Shown piece by piece: positions 1 through 7,900 of a DNA stretch of 16,873 nucleotides; within the stretch, counting starts at the first letter, position 1, and each line of letters opens with the position of its first letter. The stretch spans positions 1 to 16,873 of the forward strand of contig JASAOO010003000.1 of assembly GCA_030849075.1 (NCBI GenBank). Reading direction: 5' to 3'. Made by a program: the position numbers and the translations under genes. The DNA is from Zelonia costaricensis. Its lineage: Eukaryota; Euglenozoa; Kinetoplastea; Trypanosomatida; Trypanosomatidae. The notes beneath the pieces were generated by a model. It searched no databases. It was not told where the DNA came from and saw only the letters and a list, made by a program, of their open reading frames with translations.

Positions 1-666
1 CTTTGTGCGCTGTGCGTGCAGGAGGCGCGCGCGGTGACGTTCATCCACTCGGACGTGTACGTGAAGCTGCTGCCCGGCAAGGAGCTCTGTGTAGACTACC
101 ACGCCTACCGCGACCCGCAGGGCGATCCCGTACTCGTCACGCTGCAGCACCGCTGCATCGACCCGCGCCTGGCCGGCATCAGCACGCGGCTGTACGGCCC
201 GAGCACGGAGAAGCACAAGCGCGGGCCGGAGCTGCCTTTGACAGAGGTGCTGGACACTTTTGGCGAGACATCGCCCGTCACGTTCTACGCGGAGCAGACG
301 GGCACGTACAAGATGTGCTTTGTGCTTCCCCTCATGAAGCCCGCCATGCGATTCGAAATGTTTTTCAGCGCCGCCAACGACATCGTCGAGCCGCCAAAGC
401 TGGAAGACGACGCCTTTGTGGTGGACAAGCCGCCCGAGATGCTCGACTACTCCGACCGCCTGAAAATGATGAACGTCTCCGTCGAGACGACCCTCGACGA
501 GCTTCGCACGTACCAGACCCGGCGCTACTTCCTCGACAGGACAGTCAACTCCGCCTTCTACCTGTGCCTGTCTAGCGTCATTCTCAACGTCGCCATCGCC
601 GTGGGCCTCACGATATGGTCGGAACGGTACCTTGAGCAGTACTACGTGAAACAGAAGATTGCGTAA
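1..666 (+). CDS. p24/emp24/gp25L (TMED) family cargo receptor, 5' end outside the window
   Basis: Type I membrane protein of ER-to-Golgi vesicles; p24 proteins help select cargo and recruit COPI and COPII coats. The frame is open from base 1, and the first codons (LCALCVQEARA) look like the end of a signal peptide, so the true ATG lies upstream. A lumenal GOLD domain follows, with the two cysteines expected to form its disulfide (codons at 88-90 and 316-318). Next come a juxtamembrane helical stretch containing the YQTRRYFLDRTVNS segment, which resembles the conserved p24 region before the membrane, and one transmembrane helix (about 550-618). The 15-residue cytosolic tail ends YYVKQKIA: an aromatic pair of the type that binds COPII, then a KxKxx dilysine-type COPI retrieval signal. 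At least 221 residues are present, against 200-230 for a typical full p24. The p24 subfamily is not assigned. The family call is firm. Confidence 0.88.
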   Translation, partial: LCALCVQEARAVTFIHSDVYVKLLPGKELCVDYHAYRDPQGDPVLVTLQHRCIDPRLAGISTRLYGPSTEKHKRGPELPLTEVLDTFGETSPVTFYAEQTGTYKMCFVLPLMKPAMRFEMFFSAANDIVEPPKLEDDAFVVDKPPEMLDYSDRLKMMNVSVETTLDELRTYQTRRYFLDRTVNSAFYLCLSSVILNVAIAVGLTIWSERYLEQYYVKQKIA

Positions 667-939
667 CCGTGGTGCACGTGTGTGAGTACGTGTGAGTGGG
701 TGTGCTGGTGTACATGTGGCTTGATCGTGACAAAGACAAGCTGAGGCGCTAGCACGCAAGTGCGCACAGAGCAAGGAAAGAGAGCGGGTGCGGGTAGACG
801 TGCCCTTTCCGTGTTCGTCATTTCCGTGCCCCACCACAGAAGCCAAGGCGTTGCCGGGCAGTGTGCTGTTGTTTTCTTTGTTGTTGTTTCCTTGCTTGCT
901 CTCTGTGTGGGTACGTGAATGTGTGCCAACTAACAGAAA

Positions 940-952
940 CCCCCCCCCCCCC
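940..952. repeat. C13 homopolymer run
   Basis: Thirteen consecutive C on the + strand, followed by a C/T-rich tract. It is probably part of a splice-acceptor polypyrimidine region and prone to length error in assembly. Confidence 0.85.
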
Positions 953-1499
953 GCGCGCCCTCCCCTCCACTCTCTCCTTCTCCTGACTTTCCAGTTCAGA
1001 CCATACACGCGAGCAGAGCGAGTCCTGCGCTTCGTCAAGGCGGCGTTTTTGTTTGTTTTGTTTGTTTCTGTCTTGTCTGATCGTGGCCGAGTCTAACGGC
1101 TCGCGTGACGTCTCTTTGCACGCTCGTCTCGGCCCTTTTTTTTTCCACATGTACGAAAATCTTGGTGTGTGTGTGCAAAGCTCGCCGTGGTCCAGAGTTC
1201 GACTGGACGGAACACAGAAGAACCAAAAATAAAAAGGGTGTGCTGAAAGGGTGGACAAAGACAAAGCAAAAGAGAAACCGCATGGAGCTGTGCGCTGGGG
1301 TGTGGCTCGTCTCCTGCGGCACAGATATTGACGTGCGGTGACGTGTGCAACACCGCCGGTGCAGCAGCTGTGTAAAACGCGCACGGTGGAATGCACGCCT
1401 TGCACGTAGCACAAAACAACAAAAAGAGTCCAGCCACTTCTTTCGCCCCTGCTCTCTTTCACGATCGAGAGTGTGCCATGACGCTGCACCGCACCTACC

Positions 1500-1561
1500 C
1501 ACGTGTTCCTCCTTCACGATCGCCTCCCCACGCCCGCCTTCGCCACCTGCGCTATCACCAG
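1500..1561 (+). promoter_or_regulatory. Candidate spliced-leader acceptor for the M24 peptidase gene
   Basis: A C/T-rich tract of about 60 bases ends at AG 1560-1561. No ATG occurs between this AG and the ATG at 1629, so a transcript spliced here would use 1629 as its first start codon. A second tract with AG at 993-994 could act as an alternative far-upstream acceptor, but it would put an ATG at 1149 with a 27-codon ORF into the leader. This is inferred from pattern only. Confidence 0.4.
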
Positions 1562-1628
1562 AGGCTGCACAGCGGCGAAACCATAGGAGCAGGCGAGCGA
1601 GCACCGACGCACCACGCCATCCGTGCTC

Positions 1629-4133
1629 ATGCGCACGCCTGCCCGAGAGGAAGCCTCGCAACGAATCAGAGAACACACAAACAAAAAAGTGGACGTTGAC
1701 GGTGAAGGCATGCAGCCGAGATGGTCTCGCGGGCTACGCAGAAGACCTCTGCCGACACGGACGGCCAAGTCGGCGCTGCGATTCTCCTGTCGAGCTCTCT
1801 GCACCGCGATCACTACGCCGCGGGTGGCTGAGGTGACGCCGGCCGAGTATGCGCAGCGCCGCCGGCACTTTTTGGAGTGCATGCCGGCGCACTCCCTCGT
1901 CCTCCTGCCCGCCGCGGACGACTCGCTCTACAGCCACGACATTTTGTGGCCGCACCACCAAGACGCTCTCTGGTATCACCTCTTCGGCCTGCGCTTGCCC
2001 ATGCGCCGGCAACTCGAGCCCCCGTCCTCGTCAAACTGCGAAGACGTACGCGTCACACTGGCCGTGTTTGCGAAGATGCGCGACGGGGTCGCCACGCGCA
2101 CGCTGCTGTGCGTGCCCCCCGTTACTACAGACCCCTCGACGCTGGTGTGGGCCGCCGAGGACACCCCGCTACAGCACTACGAGCAGCTGCTGAGTGCCGA
2201 CCAGGGGACTGGCGACTCGATGGGGCAGGAGAGTCGCAGCCTCGTCGTCACAAACGAAGTGAGCACCGTTTGCGCTGCCGTGCGGCGCCTCATCGACGCC
2301 ATGGCGCACAAGCACCTCGATGCGTGGGCCACATCGGAGGCGGCGGGAATGCAAGCCCCCGCGCCGCGAGACAGCACGCAGCGCCTCCTCGCAGTGATGC
2401 CAAAGGTGTGCGCGGCTTATCCGCAGCAGCTGCGCTGGGACGGGCGGCGCTATCGGCTCCCAGCCAGGCCCGTGGCGTCCCCGGGCTCGGCCTCACCGCG
2501 GGCGGCCTTCCATCACCCCCTCGAGGCGCTCTTCTCGACGCTGTGCGCCGAGCCCTTTGTGGTGCGGCTGCCACGTCCACTTGTCCTCCCGCAGACGCAG
2601 CACCGCAGTCCGGCCCCATGCCACGTAGTTGAGTTCCGCTACGCACCCGCCGCGGGCTGCACGCCCGGCCTGGTGCCAGCCCCTGCGGTGGGTAGCGCTG
2701 GACGCGCTGCTCGTGCGGCCACCGCGACGCCACGGTGCGGCGCGGTGGCCGAAGCACGGGCCCACGTCGGTCTGCCGATCCGCCGCGCCGAGCCGTGCGC
2801 GTGGGCGTACCGGCAGGTGAAGTGCCCGTCGCAAGTGCGCCAGCACCTCCGCAGCGCCCGGGCCACCGAGGACGCCTTCGCACGCGTGCTGCGGTGCGCC
2901 GCGACGACGCGGTGCGAGCACGTGCTGCACTGCGCCTTCCAGCAGGCGGTGGTTGAGCTGAGCGCCGCGGCTGGGGCGGCCGCGCTGGTGCGCTCGGCGT
3001 ACGTGCCTGTTGTCGCCAGCGGTGGCGTGCGTGGGTCGCAGATCCACTACACCGACAACGACGGGGTGGCGGACCCGGGGGACGTGGTGCGGGTCGATGC
3101 TGGGGTGGAGGTGGACGGAGTGCCGACCGACTGCACGCGGACGTTTCCCGTGGGCCGCATCGCCTTCTCGCCATCGCAGGCGGCGCTTTACGAGGGCCTG
3201 CTGCAACTGCAGCGTCGCCTTCTCGCGTGCTTAGCGCCAGGGGTGCCGCTCGCGGCGGTGGCGCGCCTGCACGTCGAGGCAACGCGCTCCCTGCTGTGCG
3301 ACGTCGGCGTCGATGTCCGGCGCCGATCCAGAGCGGGTGCTGCCGTCCCACCGTCGGCGGTTGAGGACGAGGACGAGGCGCGGGTGCCGCTCGCACTGGT
3401 CCGCTCCTGCTTCTGCGCCCACTACTTTGGCCATCCCTTTGGCCTTGACCTTCACGAGGAGCTGGACCTCGCGCGCGATGGCGGCGGTGGTGAGGATCGG
3501 CCCGCCTCAGCACCGGAGCGCCGGCTGCAAGGGGGCATGATGCACACTGTCGAGCCCGGCGTCTACGTCCCCGACCCGCTGCGGGCTGCTCGCTTCGGGT
3601 TGACGACGGAGCAGCTGCCGCCCGCGTTTCAGCGCGGCATCGGCCTCCAGATCGAGGACGACATTCTCGTCCTCCCCGCAGCGCTCCCGGAGTCGCCCGA
3701 CCAAGGGCTCGCCGAGGCCGCGGCGGGGCGGTGCCGGTGGACACGTGGGCAGTACCTGCAGCACGCCCTCACAGCCTTTCACCGCTACTTTGCCACCGTC
3801 ACCCCGCCGCCGTCGCCGCTTGTGACTCTCTGCGACACACGTGTGGCACGCGTCTGCGGCAGGGGTCGCAGCTTTCCCGCTGGGGCGCAAAACGTCGTCC
3901 GCTTCCTCTTTGCGCAGCGGGTGGCCATGGAGGGGCTGCAGCGCGCCACGGCAGCGCTCGAAGACGACGTCGCGGCGGCTGCGCAACGAGTTTTTGTGCC
4001 GAACCCGGCGCACCGTGATGGCCCACCCGTACCCGACGCTGTCGACACAGGCTGGTACCCGTACTCGATCATTGTCCTCACCGCCACCATTCCGAAGGAC
4101 GTTGAGCTTCTTGAGCTCGCAATGCGTCCCTGA
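1629..4133 (+). CDS. Metallopeptidase clan MG, family M24B (Xaa-Pro aminopeptidase / aminopeptidase P-like), probably mitochondrial
   Basis: Predicted to remove an N-terminal residue preceding proline, using two metal ions. Length is 834 aa from ATG 1629, or 807 aa from the in-frame ATG at 1710. The second start gives an Arg-rich, acid-poor leader like a mitochondrial presequence, as in XPNPEP3-type enzymes. An AMP_N-like domain (EYAQRRRHFLECMP ... WPHHQDALWYHLFG) follows. The pita-bread catalytic domain has all five metal ligands: D490 (RVDAG), D501 (TDCTRTFP), H602 (GHPFGLDLHE), E642 (HTVEPGVY) and E676 (QIEDD). The supporting histidines H473 (HYTDND), H598 and H609 are also present (numbering from 1629). 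Insertions lie between the domains and inside the catalytic fold, and about 150 residues follow the last ligand, so it is far longer than bacterial aminopeptidase P (about 440 aa). Oddity: Gln replaces the usual Arg in the RIEDD motif. The family is secure; substrate and location are inferred. Confidence 0.9.
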   Translation: MRTPAREEASQRIREHTNKKVDVDGEGMQPRWSRGLRRRPLPTRTAKSALRFSCRALCTAITTPRVAEVTPAEYAQRRRHFLECMPAHSLVLLPAADDSLYSHDILWPHHQDALWYHLFGLRLPMRRQLEPPSSSNCEDVRVTLAVFAKMRDGVATRTLLCVPPVTTDPSTLVWAAEDTPLQHYEQLLSADQGTGDSMGQESRSLVVTNEVSTVCAAVRRLIDAMAHKHLDAWATSEAAGMQAPAPRDSTQRLLAVMPKVCAAYPQQLRWDGRRYRLPARPVASPGSASPRAAFHHPLEALFSTLCAEPFVVRLPRPLVLPQTQHRSPAPCHVVEFRYAPAAGCTPGLVPAPAVGSAGRAARAATATPRCGAVAEARAHVGLPIRRAEPCAWAYRQVKCPSQVRQHLRSARATEDAFARVLRCAATTRCEHVLHCAFQQAVVELSAAAGAAALVRSAYVPVVASGGVRGSQIHYTDNDGVADPGDVVRVDAGVEVDGVPTDCTRTFPVGRIAFSPSQAALYEGLLQLQRRLLACLAPGVPLAAVARLHVEATRSLLCDVGVDVRRRSRAGAAVPPSAVEDEDEARVPLALVRSCFCAHYFGHPFGLDLHEELDLARDGGGGEDRPASAPERRLQGGMMHTVEPGVYVPDPLRAARFGLTTEQLPPAFQRGIGLQIEDDILVLPAALPESPDQGLAEAAAGRCRWTRGQYLQHALTAFHRYFATVTPPPSPLVTLCDTRVARVCGRGRSFPAGAQNVVRFLFAQRVAMEGLQRATAALEDDVAAAAQRVFVPNPAHRDGPPVPDAVDTGWYPYSIIVLTATIPKDVELLELAMRP

Positions 4134-4989
4134 CGAGCCGGGTCCCCTGGCGCACTGCTCGCGAGACTCCGACAGCTCTCCCCTCCCCCTCCCCTCTTTC
4201 CGTCTCGGACTGCTGCCGATACCGCCCCGTACCACACGACGAGGCAATCCCGGCGCCGTATGTGCATCGCAAAGGGAGGGCGACATGAGCCTCGTCCGAC
4301 ATGGGCGCAGGAGAAAGCACACACACGCACACCCAAATGAAAGAACGGCGAGTGACTCAGCGTGTGACCCCCTGCTGGCGCTGTCCAAGGAGCACGCACG
4401 GCAAAGGAAAAAGAGTTCTTGCGCTGAGCTACGTCGCGACCCCTCCCCCCCTCCCCTCCATCTGACGATGCCACTGCGATGCACAGGGCACGCGCTTCTT
4501 CGTCGTTCCTGCGTTGAAGTCATCGCTGCCGTTGCCTTTTTCTCTCCTACACACTTGAAACGGCCCTCTCAATCCTGCTGCTTCTCCTCTCCGCCCCCCT
4601 CCCCAACCCCATCACTTTCCTACTCCCTCACTGCCGCCATGGGCATCACAGAACCTCATCTGCTCGCATCTTGGCAGGTGTCTTAGTTGGTGCGCTGGTG
4701 CACACCCGTGCTTCCTTCCTTCTCGCCGGTTAGTGTGTGTTCTTGTGTAGGCGTTCGCGTCCGTGCGACCAACCCCCCCCCCTCCCCCGGGGCCTAGCTT
4801 GCGAGGTCTGCGCAGCGACGTAGCGATTGGACCGCCTGTCGCGTGCCGACAACGTCTGGGGATCGGGAAGTACGAAAGAGTCGTCCCACGCGGCGCGCAC
4901 CAAGTGTTCGCTGCAGAGCATTCCGTCGCCCTTTTTTGTTGTTGTTGTCCCCTCACTTGTGTCCCCTTTTGGGCTCTCCTTTGCACCCC
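4134..4989 (+). other. Intergenic region between the M24 peptidase and the 1305-aa gene
   Basis: No gene is recognised. It contains C/T-rich tracts (about 4171-4200, 4441-4462 and 4580-4640), a C10 run at 4773-4782 followed by C5, and a T/GTT-rich pyrimidine stretch (about 4927-4985) directly before the next ATG. Open frames here are run-ons or shadows of the peptidase frame, with Ser/Pro/Arg-rich low-complexity translations. Confidence 0.65.
4771..4797 (+). promoter_or_regulatory. Candidate spliced-leader acceptor for the 1305-aa gene
   Basis: A C10-T-C5 tract is followed by AG at 4796-4797. The roughly 190 bases from there to the ATG at 4990 contain no other ATG, which supports 4990 as the start. 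The strong tract at 4927-4985 has its first downstream AG only at about 5060, inside the coding region, so it cannot serve a full-length mRNA. This is inference. Confidence 0.35.
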
Positions 4990-7900
4990 ATGTCCCACTT
5001 CGATGCCGCCGTACTCACCTTCCTTCGGCGGGTTGGGTCGCGTAACTTCAGCGTCGTCAGCCGCATCTCGCCCACGCTGCTTGCTGACCTCAGTTCGAGC
5101 TCCAGGCGGCTCATTACACTGCACTGCAGCGCAGAAATATACCAGTTCAGGCGGACCGAGATCGACTTAACGCGCCCTTCGCACGAATACAGGGATTGGG
5201 GCACAACACCGCACGTGGTGTCTTGGCTGCCCGCCATCCTCCTCTTCCTGGCCCTGCCTTCGCCCGGTCCCAAGAGTGCGGCTGCTTTCGCGGTGCAACG
5301 CTTCGCCGTCTTTACGGGCGCGGCCTTTGCCCCTGCTCCGCGGGTGAACACGGTCATTTGCTGCTTGCTGCGCCACGTCGTGCCAGCCCGGTACAAAGAC
5401 GCGCCTACACTGAGTCTTGTGCTCCTCGTCTCTGTCCTCGGTGCAGCGGAGCAACACGGGAACTCCATCCAGCGCTGGACGCGGCGCGAAGGACACACCG
5501 CGTCGGTGCGACAAGCGGAACAGGAGAACCGATTGCTGACTGCGGCCGCGGCAACGCTGCCGAGCTGGCTGCAGGCGTCCATCGCCACCATGCCCCACGT
5601 GGACCTGACGGAAGTTCTCGATGAGGTTGTGCACCGGCTTCCTCCGGAGGGGGAGATGATGCCGGGCGACTACGTGGAGTCCTTGGCGCGAGCGCCCGAG
5701 TCCTCGACGGGCCAAATGTTCCTAGAGCCGCTGTCGGAGGTCATGGAGAAGTCGAGCACGGAGGTGGTCAGGCAAGCTGAGCTGACCTTCCTGATGCCGA
5801 AGGTCGTCGAGTGCGGGCTGCGCTACGACAAGGCGTGTGCCTTGGCACAGTTTCGGCAGAACGACTACCTCCTGGACTACGTGCCGCCCGTGGAGCGCCA
5901 CCCCGTCTACACTCCCTTTGCCCGAGACGCCTTTGCCCGCGCCCTGTCAAGCATGGCGCTGCTTCGGCACACAAAAGCGATTGTCGCCGTGCGCCCGCTC
6001 ACGTCGGGCGAGTTGAACTTCATCTTGAATGTCACCCTCTGCCGTGAGCCCGCCTGGGCGGAAACGACGAACGAGGCTCTCGCCGTGGCGGTGAGCGATG
6101 CCGAGGCGCGTCGGGCAGAGGCGGTGCGGGAAAGCGGGAAAGCAGAGAGAGAAGTGCCACTCTTTGGCTTCATCCACGCCGGTCACCGCCGTATCATGTT
6201 CTCCCTGCTCGCCTCGCGACTGTGCGACCTGCGCTTCGATCTGGCGCTCCTGCCCTCAGCGGTTCGACGCACGATGCCGTTGATACGCGAGTACTGTCGA
6301 ATGCTCGCGACAGACCACGAACTCGCATTTCGCCAGCTCGACCGCGAGTATCACATCAAGCAAATGTGCATTGCGGCGAGCAGCATCGATCTCTCCTGTC
6401 TGTCTAGGGACTACTCGACAGGCATGGGTCATGAGGGGAGCAACAGAGCGGAGTGGCAGTACACTTCGGGGGCGGAGGACGACGACGACGGCGAGGCAGA
6501 GGAAAACCCACTGCAACACGCGGAACCGCCGAAGCGTTTCGAGGGCGAGGGCTCGCCAACGGGCGATGTGTCGGTCACGTGCATGCTGATGGATTCTCTG
6601 GAGCGCTTCTTTACAGACGAGACGCCACCCGCGCCCACGATACCCAGCGCTGCAGCAGACGCTCCCACGGCCCCGCAGCGGCGCGTCAGCGGATTTGGAA
6701 AGGCAATCCTGGACTCCGACGACGCTGACCGGGAGCTTGACGGTGACGTGCTGCTGCGCATCACCATCATCGAGGGTGTCGCCATCTACTCCAAGCGCCG
6801 CTTCGCCGCACTTCCCAAGGGTGCCGACGCGCCAGAAGAGCTGACTAAAATGTCCTTGCGCACGCTGCGGTGCCTTCGGCTTCTCATCGTTAAGCTCACA
6901 GCAAACACACGTCGCATCAGCGGCGCCATTATTCGCGCCGACGCACGCGACCCTAAAGTCGCGCGAGAGGTGTTGTTGAGGGACAGCAGGGCGGTGCGGC
7001 TGCTCGCCACAGCTTTCATCCTTGTTGGCTGGCTGCAGAGGCAGCCCACTCTGACGGAGGCGCAGCGCTGCGATGCTGCGGAGGTGCTGGGCCTTTTGAT
7101 TGCAGACCTGGCCGGCCTTCTGCAGGAGCTCGGCAAGCATCGCACGCCACCGCCAAACCTGAACCGCATCCTGGCACACGTGGTCCGTGTTCGAGACAGC
7201 CACCAGCGCCTCACTCTTAGACGCCCACTGGAGGGTGAGCGCGGCGCCGCGGCTTCCGACCTTGTGCGGGACAGCACGTACAAGGTGATCCATGAGGGCC
7301 TGGCCCTCATTCCGCGCGTGTTGCCGAGCCGGTCCCGTCAACGCGCCGCTGCCGCCGCGGATGCGAACAGCGCCACTCTCCTGAGCACCATGGTGATCCT
7401 GGGACGGGCGACTGACCGCCTGCTGGAGCTGGGGCGAACAAGCGACCTGACGGTGGTCGACATGCCGCACGCTTCGGAGGCCCTGACCACCATCTTTGAA
7501 ATGACTCGCGCTGCCTTCGTGCTGGACGGCGGGCGGCGCTCCCGCAACGCGGAGCGCGATGCGGCGGAGCAGGCGACACGCAGCATGAGCTTGTTTGCTA
7601 CCGTCCACCTCGTGTACCAGGTTTGCAATCTGTCCATCACAAACGAGTCGTGCCTCGCCGCAATGGCGCGAACGCTCGAGGTGTGCGGCGAGGAGAAGAC
7701 GATCAAAGGGATGCCCTTGGAGAGGCGGCTACAAACGGTCCAGCTGATTTCATCCGCGTACGGCATGCTTTGCCAGCGGTTCAGCACGTCGAAAGCAAGT
7801 CGCGACGCTGCCGAGCAGCTGCTTATCATCACCTACCGCATGACACTGGACAGCGCTGCATACACGCCTCCGATGAGCTGGAACGCGGACATGGAGCCGC

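Larger units (their letters stand above)
667..1628 (+). other. Intergenic region: 3' UTR of the p24 gene and 5' UTR of the M24 peptidase gene
   Basis: No credible gene is seen. It starts with a GT-rich stretch (about 671-720) just after the p24 stop. It then holds a C13 run (940-952), a pyrimidine tract (about 953-992) ending in AG at 993-994, TTTG-type repeats (about 1047-1068), a T-run (about 1136-1144), a purine-rich segment (about 1212-1281) and a second pyrimidine-rich tract leading to AG at 1560-1561. Open frames here are short, biased in composition and lack coding-like third positions. Confidence 0.7.

Noticed and set aside
818..1676. Overlapping 100-220 codon minus-strand frames upstream of the M24 gene
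   Set aside because: Compositionally biased (Cys/Arg/Ser-rich), without coding-like third positions, and placed over polypyrimidine and repeat tracts.
2290..3744. 484-codon open frame on the minus strand
   Set aside because: It lies opposite the M24 peptidase domain, and its translation is an Arg/Pro/Ala-rich composition typical of shadow frames in GC-rich coding DNA. No domain is recognisable.
3507..4523. 338-codon open frame on the minus strand spanning the end of the M24 gene and the intergenic region
   Set aside because: Half is a shadow of the peptidase gene and half is low-complexity intergenic sequence. It is against the direction of all neighbours and shows no domain.
4843..4989. 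Upstream extension of the 1305-aa gene frame
   Set aside because: The frame is open but has no ATG before 4990, and part of it is polypyrimidine leader sequence.
6256..7608. 450-codon open frame on the minus strand
   Set aside because: It is antisense to the 1305-aa gene, has no recognisable domain, and the sense frame shows the coding-type third-position bias.
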